From Blastococcus sp. TML/M2B (GTDB taxonomy: Bacteria; Actinomycetota; Actinomycetes; Mycobacteriales; Geodermatophilaceae): DNA of 64,000 bases. Of the stretch, positions 8,053 through 15,657 are shown piece after piece. The stretch is from the NCBI RefSeq assembly GCF_016612865.1, contig NZ_JAENZZ010000001.1, positions 1,364,001 through 1,428,000 on the forward strand, in the 5' to 3' direction. Every line of letters starts with the position of its first letter. Positions within the stretch are counted from its first letter, which is position 1. The position numbers and the translations under genes are program-made. The notes under the pieces are model-generated. The model saw only the letters and a list, made by a program, of their open reading frames with translations. It did no database searches and was not told the origin of the DNA.

Positions 8053-8990
8053 TGGACCCCGTCGTGCTCCTCGGGGTGACCGCCCTGGTCGCGGCCCTGA
8101 CCCTCTCGGTCGGGCTCGTGGCCGGGGGTGGTCGCGCCCGCGTGCCGCTGGTCCGCCTGGACCCGGCCGCTGCGCCCGCCTCCACCCGGCTGGCCGGTGC
8201 GCTCGACGACGCCACCGCGGTGGCCGACCGGCTGCTCAAGCGGCTCGGTCGCCAGCACCTGCTGGAGACGGCGCTGGAGCGGGCCGGCATCACCCGCCGG
8301 CCGGCGGAGGTCGTCGTCCTCACCGCCGTCGGCAGCCTCGTGGCCATGATGGTCGGCGGCGTGCTGGGCGGCCCGGCGCTCGCCGTGCTGCTCGCGCTGC
8401 TCGCGCCGCTGGTCGCCAAGGTCGTCGTCGGCCGCTACCGCAGCCGCCGGCAGGCCGCGTTCGTCGACCAGCTCGACGACACGTTGCACCTCATGTCCAG
8501 CAGCCTGCGGGCCGGGCACAGCGTGCTGCGCGCGGTGGACGCCGTCTCCCGGGACGCGCAGTCGCCCACGGCGGAGGAGTTCGCCCGCGTGGTCAACGAG
8601 ACCCGCGTCGGGCGCGACATCAACCTCGCCCTGGAGGAGGTCGCCGAGCGCACCGGCAGCGAGGACTTCGCCTGGGTCGTGCAGGCCATCGCCATCCACC
8701 GCGAGGTCGGCGGCAACCTGGCCGAGGTGCTGGACCGCGTGAGCACCACCATCCGCGAGCGCAACCAGATCCGCCGCCACGCCGAGGCGCTGTCGGCCGA
8801 GGGCCGGCTCTCCGGCATCGTCCTCATGTCGATGCCGTTCGCGCTGTTCCTGCTGCTCAGCCTCGTCTCGCCGGACTACACCGCGGTGCTCACCGGCACC
8901 GGCTCCGGCCGGGTGCTGCTCGTCGCGGCCATCTCCCTGCTGACCATCGGCGCCCTGTGGCTCCGCAAGACGGTGAAGGTGACGTTCTGA
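8052..8990 (+). CDS. tadB: TadB-like membrane platform protein (GspF family)
   Basis: 312 aa, ATG 8052 in a TGATG overlap with tadA. Hydrophobic segments lie at residues 5-25, about 95-130, about 255-275 and 285-305. Between them is the cytoplasmic T2SSF domain with the family's LMSSSLRAGHSVLRAVDAVS and AIAIHREVGGNLAEVLDRV. With TadC it forms the inner-membrane platform on which TadA acts. The stop codon overlaps a possible ATG for tadC. Confidence 0.9.
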   Translation: MDPVVLLGVTALVAALTLSVGLVAGGGRARVPLVRLDPAAAPASTRLAGALDDATAVADRLLKRLGRQHLLETALERAGITRRPAEVVVLTAVGSLVAMMVGGVLGGPALAVLLALLAPLVAKVVVGRYRSRRQAAFVDQLDDTLHLMSSSLRAGHSVLRAVDAVSRDAQSPTAEEFARVVNETRVGRDINLALEEVAERTGSEDFAWVVQAIAIHREVGGNLAEVLDRVSTTIRERNQIRRHAEALSAEGRLSGIVLMSMPFALFLLLSLVSPDYTAVLTGTGSGRVLLVAAISLLTIGALWLRKTVKVTF

Positions 8991-9002
8991 TGCCCACCAC
9001 GG

Positions 9003-9875
9003 TTGCTCGTCGGCGTGCTGCTCGTCGTGGCGCCCGCCGGCTACCTGCTGTCGGTCGCGTTCGGCACCTCGGGCCGCACCCTGGCCATCGCCCGCCGCAA
9101 CCTCACCCGCGGCCTCGGCGCCCGGGTCATCGAGGTCGGCTCGCTGGAGTCCCGCGGCACCGGCCTGGACGCGCTGCTGCGCGTGCTGACTCCGGACCGT
9201 GCGGCGGCGCGCATGCGCCGGCTCATCGAGCTGGCCGGCTTCGCCGGCGGCCGCAGCATGAGCCGCGCCCTGTGGGCCAAGCTGGTCGGCGGCGCGACCG
9301 GCGCCGTCGTCGGGTTGCTGCTGCTGGCGGCCTCGCCCGGCCTCTTCTCCCTCGTGGTCACGGCCGGCCTGGCCGCCGGCGGGTACCTCGTGCCCGACGC
9401 GATCGTGTGGGGCCGCGGCAAGGAGCGCCAGGAGGCGATCCGCAACGAGCTGCCCGACACCCTGGACCAGATGACGATCGCCGTGGAGGCCGGGCTCGGC
9501 TTCGACGCCGCGCTGGCCCGCGCCGCTGCCAACGGCAAGGGCGCGCTGGCCGAGGAGCTCAGCCGCACGCTGCACGACGTCACCGTCGGCCGCCCGCGCC
9601 GGGAGGCCTACAACGCCCTCGCCCGGCGCACCGACGTGGAGGACCTGCGCCGCTTCGTCGCCGCGGTCAACCAGGCCGACTCCTACGGCATCGCCATCTC
9701 CGACGTGCTGCGGGCGCAGGCGGAGGACCTCCGCGACAAGCGCAAGCAGCGGGCCGAGAAGAAGGCCATGGAGATCCCGGTCAAGGTGGTCTTCCCGCTG
9801 ATGGTCTGCATCCTCCCGGCGCTGATGATCGTCGTCGTCGGGCCCGCGGTCATGGACCTCGTCCGCGTGCTCTGA
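9003..9875 (+). CDS. tadC: TadC-like membrane platform protein (start uncertain)
   Basis: About 290 aa with the T2SSF motifs LPDTLDQMTIAVEAGLGFDAAL and AVNQADSYGIAISDVLRAQ and four hydrophobic segments; it ends in a membrane helix and VMDLVRVL. The only start in frame near the N-terminus is TTG 9003. An ATG at 8990, overlapping the tadB stop exactly like the other genes of the operon, is out of frame by one base. Removing one G from ACGGTTG (8999-9004) would join ATG-CCC-ACC-ACG to the frame. A one-base insertion error is therefore likely, and the real protein probably begins at 8990. Confidence 0.85.
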   Translation: MLVGVLLVVAPAGYLLSVAFGTSGRTLAIARRNLTRGLGARVIEVGSLESRGTGLDALLRVLTPDRAAARMRRLIELAGFAGGRSMSRALWAKLVGGATGAVVGLLLLAASPGLFSLVVTAGLAAGGYLVPDAIVWGRGKERQEAIRNELPDTLDQMTIAVEAGLGFDAALARAAANGKGALAEELSRTLHDVTVGRPRREAYNALARRTDVEDLRRFVAAVNQADSYGIAISDVLRAQAEDLRDKRKQRAEKKAMEIPVKVVFPLMVCILPALMIVVVGPAVMDLVRVL

Positions 9876-9878
9876 CGG

Positions 9879-10218
9879 TCAGCTGCGGGGTTGGGCGGGG
9901 TTGGTCGGGTCGCCGTGCGACGGCGGGTTGACCGGCGGGCCGGAGGTCGCCTCGGAGGCCTTGGACCCGCCCTCGGGCGCGGCCGGCGCGTCGGCACCGC
10001 TGGCGCCCCGACGGATCGCCGCCGGAGGGCTGCGCCCCGTTCCTCAGGCTGCTCAGCCGGCTCTCCATGACGCGGACGACCTGGAACCGGTTCCCGTGCG
10101 CCTTCTCGTAGTCGAGCAGCGTGGTCAGGTCCTCGACGCCCAGGCTCCGGATGCGGGTGGTCAGCGAACCCACGGGCAGGTGGTCGTAGTCCTTCAGCGG
10201 CAGATCGCGCTCGGGCAC
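9879..10218 (-). CDS. Small DUF8129-like (lipid-droplet-associated type) protein, frame broken
   Basis: About 113 aa from GTG 10218, with AGAGGA six bases upstream. The start PERDLPLKDYDHLPVGSLTTR, then LLDYEKAHGNRFQVVRVMESR, is a pattern I associate with small actinobacterial proteins labelled DUF8129 or lipid-droplet-associated. After GAQPSGGDPSG the frame must shift by one base (an extra C in CCCC, 10007-10010 on the plus strand) to continue as ASGADAPAAPEGGSK and end NPPSHGDPTNPAQPRS. Without the shift the frame runs into Arg-rich nonsense. The tail is Pro-rich and disordered. Function unknown. Convergent with tadC, the two stops lying five bases apart. Confidence 0.55.
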
Positions 10219-10362
10219 GTCTCGTCCTCTCGGCAGGTGCTCGTCCTCGGTCCCGGTCGGCCTACCCCCGGGCCCGGGATCCGACACGGGTGTGGGCCGG
10301 CGGCCGGTGGGTAGGCGGCTCCCAGGCGTCCCCGACGCACCCGCACCGGAGGAGGAGTCCCC

Positions 10363-10410
10363 GTGACCGACCCGCACCAGCCCGCGCCCACCGAGCAGCA
10401 GCGGTTCTGA
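10363..10410 (+). CDS. Possible 15-codon leader ORF coupled to the next gene
   Basis: GTG 10363 has a strong GGAGGAGGAG just upstream and encodes MTDPHQPAPTEQQRF. Its TGA shares the A with the ATG of the following small gene (TGATG). The good ribosome site belongs to this mini-ORF, not to the downstream ATG. That suggests translational coupling, or that a frameshift splits one protein. No leader-peptide codon bias or terminator accompanies it. Confidence 0.35.
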   Translation: MTDPHQPAPTEQQRF

Positions 10411-10641
10411 TGGCCACGCAGAAGCAGCCCAGCGCCGAGGCCCTCGACAACGTCACCGAGGGCAACATCGCCAGCCGTGCCGAGCTCCTCCCCGAGGAGG
10501 CACCGCTGGCAGGGCAGCGGCATGGAGCAGGTCGCCGCCGAGCTCATCCTCGCCGAGTCGGAGGAGCGCACGGTCCACGCCGACCCCGACGACGCCCAGG
10601 GCGGCCACCGCCAGTCGTCCGACACCGCCGACCTGCCCTGA
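10410..10641 (+). CDS. Small hypothetical acidic protein, frame broken
   Basis: About 76 aa. ATG 10410 reads ATQKQPSAEALDNVTEGNIASR and ELLPEEAPLA. One extra G near 10508 must be skipped to continue GSGMEQVAAELILAESEERTVHADP and end at DTADLP (stop 10639-10641). The product is soluble, acidic and probably helical. I do not recognise the family. It follows the 15-codon ORF with a TGATG junction. The codon pattern across the two pieces is consistent, so a one-base sequencing insertion is more likely than two genes. Confidence 0.5.
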
Positions 10642-11401
10642 CCTTCTTCGCCGGCTTCGCGGAGTCGCGGGTCGACGTCGGCGACGGCGTCGTCCTCCGG
10701 CTCCGCGCCGGCGGATCCGGCCCGCCGGTGGTGCTCCTGCGCGGACACCCGCGGACGCACACCACCTGGCACCGGGTCGCGCCGCTCCTGGTCGCGGCGG
10801 GGCGCACCGTCGTCTGCCCCGATCTCCGCGGCTACGGCCGTTCCTCCAGGCCGGCGACCAGCCCGGACCACGCGCCCTACTCGAAGCGCGCCATGGCCCG
10901 CGACGTCGTCGCGCTCATGCGCGCGCTCGGGCACGAGCGGTTCGCCGTCGTGCCGCTTGGTGGCACTGGTTCTTCTACGCCCAGCCGGGCAAGCCGGAGC
11001 GGGCCATCTGCGCCGATCCCGAGGCCTGGGACGGCTCGCTGGCGCCCGGGCGGGCCGCGGCGATGGGGGAGGAGAACCACGCCGACCACCTGGCCGCGAT
11101 CCGCGACCCGGCCACCGTCCACGCGATGGTCGAGGACTACCGGGCCGGGCTCGGCGTCGACCGCGCCGCCGAGGAGGCCGACCGGGCGGCGGGGCGCCGG
11201 GTCGGTTGCCCCACGCTGGTGCTCTGGTCGGCGCGCGACGACCTCGCGGACCTGCACGGCGACCCGCGGGAGATCTGGGCGGGCTGGACGAGCGACCTGC
11301 GCGGGGGAGGCCCCATCGACAGCGGCCACCACATGGCGGAGGAGGCCCCCGACCGGCTGGCCGCGGAACTGATCCCGTTCCTGTCGGCTGAGCCGATGTG
11401 A
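10642..11401 (+). pseudogene. Alpha/beta hydrolase (haloacetate-dehalogenase-like), internally deleted
   Basis: The N-terminal part (10642-10952) encodes FFAGFAESRVDVGDGV ... VVLLRGHPRTHTTWHRVAPLL ... VCPDLRGYGRSSRPA ... GHERFAVV. The C-terminal part (10958-11401, another frame) resumes at WWHWFFYAQPGKPE and ends with the catalytic-His region SGHHMAEEAPD. Between FAVV and WWHWFF the family should have GHDRG, carrying the nucleophile Asp, plus about 40 more residues. All of this is missing and the frame changes. The oxyanion motif HGHP reads RGHP, and no start codon sits at the usual N-terminus. So the gene is non-functional, or the sequence is misassembled here. It lies directly downstream of the small acidic protein gene. 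Confidence 0.7.
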
Positions 11402-11454
11402 TCTTGGGCCCGTCCCGGGGTAGGGGGAGGCCCAGCACGCGAGGAGGAGAGGTC

Positions 11455-11898
11455 ATGCCGAAGACCACCACGAAGGGCGACGCCAAGAAGTCGGAGCTGC
11501 CCAGCACGCTGCAGCGCTCGCCGAAGAAGGCGCAGCGCACGTTCGCCAAGGCGCACGACTCCGCGGTCGACGAGTACGGCGACGAGCGGAGGGCCAACCA
11601 GGTCGCCTGGGCGGCGGTCAAGCACTCCTTCGAGAAGGTGGGTGACCGCTGGGCGCCCAAGGAGGGCGGCAAGAAGGGCCCCTCCGACGAGCAGGCCAAG
11701 GGCGGCCGGAACACGCGCAAGGCGACCAAGGGCGGCGTCGACGCGAACGCGACGAAGGACCACCTCAAGGCGATCGCGAAGAAGCTGGACATCTCCGGGC
11801 GCTCGACGATGAAGAAGAAGGAGCTCGTCGACGCCATCCAGAAGGCCAGCACGAAGAAGACCGCGGACGCGCGGAAGAAGAAGAGCGCGAAGAAGTAG
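11455..11898 (+). CDS. chaB: ChaB family protein with Rho-N/SAP-like C-terminus
   Basis: 147 aa, ATG 11455, strong GAGGAGGAGAGG ribosome site. Residues 12-70 hold the ChaB core: LPSTLQRSPKKAQRTFAKAH, DEYGDERRANQVAWAAVKHSF and VGDRWAPKEG. Residues 100-135 (KDHLKAIAKKLDISGRSTM then KKELVDAI) look like a Rho-N or SAP-like helix-hairpin that binds nucleic acid. The protein is very Lys-rich, with a KKKSAKK tail, which suggests DNA binding. ChaB was named for a cation-transport regulator but the biochemical role in actinobacteria is not established. Confidence 0.8.
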   Translation: MPKTTTKGDAKKSELPSTLQRSPKKAQRTFAKAHDSAVDEYGDERRANQVAWAAVKHSFEKVGDRWAPKEGGKKGPSDEQAKGGRNTRKATKGGVDANATKDHLKAIAKKLDISGRSTMKKKELVDAIQKASTKKTADARKKKSAKK

Positions 11899-11918
11899 CG
11901 GCGCGGTCCCGGCCGGTC

Positions 11919-13211
11919 TCAGCCGGCCGGGACCAGCACCAGCGCGGTCTGCCGCGGGCCGAGGTACCGCACGCCGGCACCGGTGAGCGCGATGCCCTGC
12001 TCGAGGCCCATGCGGACGCACTGCCCGCCCCACTCGGGCACCGGGCCGCGGACGGCGAGCTCGAGCGCGTAGGCGGTGTCGGGGTGCACGCGGTGCTCGC
12101 CCGGCCCGGGGACGCCGCCCTGCTCGTCCCACTGCCCGATCGCGGGCCCCGCGCCGTGCCCGTGGACACCGACCGGGTGGGAGTAGACGTCGACATCGAT
12201 GCCCGCCCGGGTCGCCGCAGCGCGGGCCGCCGAGAGCACCTCGTTGCCGGTGCGGCCGGGCCGCAGCTCGGCGACGGTGAGGTCCTGCATCCGGTTGCCG
12301 GCGGCGAGCAGCGCGCGCAGCCCCTCCGGTGCGGCGTCCTCGCCCGGCTGCAGCACGTAGGCGTTGTGCTGGGTGTCGGTGCGCAGCCCCAGGCTGCTCA
12401 GCCCGACGTCGCAGTGCACGAGGTCGCCCGGCTCGACGACGGCGTCGAACGGGACCGCCGGCAGCAGCGCCCCGCCCTGGTCGACCAGCGGCACCCCCGC
12501 GCGCTGCAGGGTGACCGACGGGTGGAACCACGGCTCGACGCCGAGGTCGTGCAGCCGCTGGCGCAGCCACCAGGCGACGTCGACAGCGGTCGAGACGCCG
12601 GGGGTGACGGCGGTGGCGAACGCCTCGGCGACGACCTCGGCGATGAGCCCATGGAGCGCGTGCAGCGCCTCGATCTCCTCCGGGAGGCGGGTCTCGAGCC
12701 AGGCGACCACGAGCGCCTCGGCCGGCACGAGGCGGTCGGCGTACGGGCCCAGCGCGGCGACCAGCCGGCCGTGCTCGCCGTGCGACAGGCCGTCGGCCAG
12801 CGCGAAGTCGGCGGAGACGTCGATGCCGATGCGCGCCGGTCGGGCCTGCTCGACGAAGCGGCGGACGACGTCCCACTCGCTGCCCGCCGGACCCTCGCCG
12901 GGCTCGGCGGGGAGGAACTGCCCCACGGGGTAGCGGGACACGGCGACGGGGGTCACGCCGTCGTCGCTGCGGTGCAGCAGGAGGACGGTGCGGCGGCGCG
13001 CCGACAGCCAGGTTGCCGGCAGCAGGGTCGCGAGGACCGGGTCCTCGTTGTACTCGCGGCCGGCCACGATCCACAGGTCGATGCCGGTGCGGTCCATGAG
13101 CTCGGGCAGCAGGTCGCGCAGCCGCTCGCTCAGCCACCGGTCGCGCACGCCGGCCTGGGCGCGCAACGGCAGGGGCGCCGTCCGCGTCGGGTCGGGCGCG
13201 AGGAGCGACAT
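11919..13211 (-). CDS. M24 family metallopeptidase (Xaa-Pro aminopeptidase-like)
   Basis: 430 aa, ATG 13211. The N-terminal domain (creatinase-N-like, LWIVAGREYNEDPVL) is followed by the pita-bread domain. Candidate metal ligands are visible in order: HCDVGL, TDTQHN, GHGAGPAIGQWDEQ, a Glu in YALELAV, and the last Glu in MGLEQGI. In this family these bind two divalent metals and cleave peptides with Pro at the second position. Length is normal and the protein is probably cytoplasmic. It lies 29 bp downstream of the diguanylate cyclase gene on the same strand, so the two may be co-transcribed. Confidence 0.85.
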   Translation of the reverse strand: MSLLAPDPTRTAPLPLRAQAGVRDRWLSERLRDLLPELMDRTGIDLWIVAGREYNEDPVLATLLPATWLSARRRTVLLLHRSDDGVTPVAVSRYPVGQFLPAEPGEGPAGSEWDVVRRFVEQARPARIGIDVSADFALADGLSHGEHGRLVAALGPYADRLVPAEALVVAWLETRLPEEIEALHALHGLIAEVVAEAFATAVTPGVSTAVDVAWWLRQRLHDLGVEPWFHPSVTLQRAGVPLVDQGGALLPAVPFDAVVEPGDLVHCDVGLSSLGLRTDTQHNAYVLQPGEDAAPEGLRALLAAGNRMQDLTVAELRPGRTGNEVLSAARAAATRAGIDVDVYSHPVGVHGHGAGPAIGQWDEQGGVPGPGEHRVHPDTAYALELAVRGPVPEWGGQCVRMGLEQGIALTGAGVRYLGPRQTALVLVPAG

Positions 13212-13240
13212 GCCCCTAGCGAAACAGAAGTTGGTGGAAC

Positions 13241-14398
13241 CTACCGGTCGAGCACCCGGTCGCCGCCCCCGTCGTCGGGCAGGAGGGCGGCACGGGGGAG
13301 CGGAACGGCGGCGGCCACCCGGTCACGGCCGGCGCGCTTGGCGGCGTACATCGCGGTGTCCGCGCGCGCGACCAGCCGCCACAGCGCCGCCGCCGGGTCG
13401 TCGGGGACCTCCGGAGCGGCCACCGCCAGGCCGACGGAGGCGGTCGCGGCGTGCCCGCCGGTGCCGCGCGCCCGGGCGACCGCGAGGCGTAGCCGCTCGG
13501 CCAGCCCCTGCGCCTCGTCCGGCGCCCCGACCGTGCCCAGGACGACGAGCTCCTCGCCGCCGGTGCGCGCGAGCACGTCGGTGGGCCGGACCGTGGCGGT
13601 CAGGGCCCGGGCCACCGCGCCGAGGACGTCGTCGCCGGCGGCGTGGCCGAACTCGTCGTTGAGCCGCTTGAAGTGGTCGAGGTCGAGCACGACGGCGCAC
13701 AGCAGGCCGCTCTCGCGGCGGGCGTGCGCCCACAGCCGCGACGCCTCCTCGTCCAGGTACCGGCGGTTGAACAGGCCGGTGAGCGGGTCCTGCCGGCTGA
13801 GCGTCTCGGTGGCCTCGAGCAGCCGCTGCACCCGCCGGCGGAGCAGGAAGATCGCCGCGGAGGCGGCGTTCAGCATGGCGGCGCTGACCCCGACCTGGAG
13901 CAGGAGGCCGGCGGCGCTGTCGTAGCTCGGCCACAGCGCGGCCAGGCACACGGCGACGATCACGACCATGTGCACGGCCAGGGGGCGCGGGCGCAGGAAC
14001 CACGCGGCGGCCAGCGCCGGGAACAGCAGCATCAGCGGGGTGGCGTAGCGCAGCGGGTCCTCGATGCAGAGGACGACGACCAGGTGCATCAGGTCGCCCA
14101 GCAGCACCAGGCCGAGGGTGTACCGCTGGCCCACCCGGCCGCGGACGGCGAGGTGCCCCGCCCGCGCGAGCAGCAGCAGCATCGTCGACCCGTAGGCCCA
14201 GCGCGCGGCGCCGTCGTGCAGCACGCCCTCGACGAGCAGGTTGACCGAGCCCATGACCGCGCCCAGCGACAGCAGCGCGGCGAGGGAGAGAGCGGCGACC
14301 CGACGGTCGAGGCCGGACGGCGTGGACCGCGCCGGCAGGCCCGTGCCGGGCAGGGGAGGCGGAGGGGCGACGCCGGTCACAGCTGCAGGATGCCTCAT
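13241..14398 (-). CDS. Membrane diguanylate cyclase (GGDEF domain)
   Basis: 385 aa from ATG 14398. About six hydrophobic helices (residues 35-205) form a sensory membrane region without a recognised input domain. The GGDEF domain follows from LSRQDPLTGLFNRRYLDEE. The active-site loop is GGEEL (a functional variant), and RPTD five residues before it matches the RxxD inhibitory I-site. The enzyme should make c-di-GMP from two GTP and be product-inhibited. No EAL domain is attached. It is the only c-di-GMP enzyme in the window and lies about 3.4 kb from the Tad locus; a link to pilus or surface control is possible but unproven. Confidence 0.88.
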   Translation of the reverse strand: MRHPAAVTGVAPPPPLPGTGLPARSTPSGLDRRVAALSLAALLSLGAVMGSVNLLVEGVLHDGAARWAYGSTMLLLLARAGHLAVRGRVGQRYTLGLVLLGDLMHLVVVLCIEDPLRYATPLMLLFPALAAAWFLRPRPLAVHMVVIVAVCLAALWPSYDSAAGLLLQVGVSAAMLNAASAAIFLLRRRVQRLLEATETLSRQDPLTGLFNRRYLDEEASRLWAHARRESGLLCAVVLDLDHFKRLNDEFGHAAGDDVLGAVARALTATVRPTDVLARTGGEELVVLGTVGAPDEAQGLAERLRLAVARARGTGGHAATASVGLAVAAPEVPDDPAAALWRLVARADTAMYAAKRAGRDRVAAAVPLPRAALLPDDGGGDRVLDR

Positions 14399-14531
14399 CC
14401 CGGTGACATTCCGAACACGGAGCGACACGGCACCGCGGCGGCCGCCCGATCGGGCCGCCGCGCAGGCGGCCCGAGCGGGGCGCGCCGCTCGGTGCCAGCA
14501 TGGGGGCCTCGACGAGCACGAGGAGGCACGC

Positions 14532-14714
14532 ATGGCCGGGGGGCCCTGGTTCTACTGCCTGAAGCACGACACCGTCGAACCGCGCGACGGGTGCGCCGAG
14601 CGGCACCGGCTCGGCCCGTACGAGACCCGCGAGCAGGCCGAGCACGCGCTGAGCTCGGTGGCCGAGCGGGAGAAGCAGATCACCGAGGAGGACCGCGCCT
14701 GGGAGGGCGACTGA
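14532..14714 (+). CDS. Small conserved actinobacterial protein
   Basis: 60 aa, ATG 14532 with AGGAGG six bases upstream. The sequence begins MAGGPWFYCLKHDTVEPRDG, then CAERHRLGPYETREQAEHAL, then a charged helix ending WEGD. I recognise the type (short proteins with a WFYCLKH start and a GPY-x-T-(R/P)-x-x-A segment, perhaps SPOR-like) as widespread in actinobacteria, but know no function. The two Cys and the His could bind a metal. Divergent from the diguanylate cyclase gene. Confidence 0.7.
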   Translation: MAGGPWFYCLKHDTVEPRDGCAERHRLGPYETREQAEHALSSVAEREKQITEEDRAWEGD

Positions 14715-14784
14715 CAGGGACGCACGTCGTCCCTGGATGATCGGTGCAGGAGCCGGGCCGTCCGGTGCCGCGGAAGGGGCTGAC

Positions 14785-15480
14785 GTGACCGAAGGTCGTG
14801 CGGTGGAGGAACTGGTCGTCGGGATCATCGGGGGCACCGGGCCGCAGGGCCGCGGGCTCGGCGTTCGCCTGGCCGCCGCCGGGCAGCGCATCCTGCTCGG
14901 TTCGCGGGACGCCGAGCGCGCCGCGGAGGTGGCCTCCGACGTCGCCGCCCGCGCGACCACCGCGTCCGCCGGCGCCGAGGTGTCGGTGCAGGGCGGGTCG
15001 AACGCCGACGTCGCCGGCGCCGCCGACCTGGTGATCATCGCCGTCCCGTTCGACGGGCACGCCGCGACGGTCGCCGAGCTGGCCGCGCCGCTGGCCGGGA
15101 AGATCGTCGTCGACTGCGTCGTCCCCATGGGCTTCGACGAGCTGGGCGCCTACGTGCTCGACGTCCCGGAGGGCAGCGTCGCGCAGCAGGCGGCCACGCT
15201 GCTGCCCGACTCGCACGTGGTCGGCGCGTTCCACCACCTCTCGGCCCGGCTGCTGGAGGACCTCTCCAAGCCGACCATCGACGGCGACGTCATGGTCGTG
15301 GGCGATGACCGCACCTCCATGGACACCGTGCAGGCGCTCGCCGGCCGGCTGCCCGGCATGCGCGGCGTCTACGCCGGCCGGCTGCGCAACGCCCGCCAGG
15401 TCGAGGCGCTGACGGTCAACCTGGTCTCGGTCAACCGCCGCTACAAGGTGCACGCCGGCATCCGCGTCACCGACGTCTGA
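14785..15480 (+). CDS. npdG: NADPH-dependent F420 reductase
   Basis: 231 aa from GTG 14785, with GGAAGGGG five bases upstream; upstream in-frame starts lack a site. The Rossmann motif GIIGGTGPQGRGLGVRLAAAG, the NADP-binding GSRDAERAAE, then LVIIAVPFDGHAATV, VDCVVPMGFDELGA and GAFHHLSARLLEDL follow the order of F420:NADPH oxidoreductases. The enzyme moves hydride between NADPH and the deazaflavin cofactor F420. An F420-type luciferase-family oxidoreductase at 52068 could use the reduced cofactor. Soluble, normal length. Confidence 0.9.
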   Translation: MTEGRAVEELVVGIIGGTGPQGRGLGVRLAAAGQRILLGSRDAERAAEVASDVAARATTASAGAEVSVQGGSNADVAGAADLVIIAVPFDGHAATVAELAAPLAGKIVVDCVVPMGFDELGAYVLDVPEGSVAQQAATLLPDSHVVGAFHHLSARLLEDLSKPTIDGDVMVVGDDRTSMDTVQALAGRLPGMRGVYAGRLRNARQVEALTVNLVSVNRRYKVHAGIRVTDV

Positions 15481-15496
15481 CCCGGGTCGCCCCGCT

Positions 15497-15568
15497 CACT
15501 CTGCGGGCGCATTCCGGACGGTGCCGACGCGATCGCGCCCGCACCGTCCGGAACCCGCCCGCAGAGTG
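15497..15568. repeat. Long hairpin repeat, copy A
   Basis: Arms of 28 nt, CACTCTGCGGGCG... and its inverse, pair with two mismatches around the core CCGACGCGATCGCGCCC. The inner part, starting ATTCCGGACGGTGCCGACG and continuing for 44 nt, is identical to copy B at 16587-16657. The two copies bracket exactly one gene. No T-tract. Confidence 0.75.
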
Positions 15569-15657
15569 GCCGCACGGTCCTGTCCACAGGGCGAGCCGCC
15601 GTCCACCGATGACGCCGGCACCTCCGACGCGGGGCGACCGGCACCCACGCTGACGGC

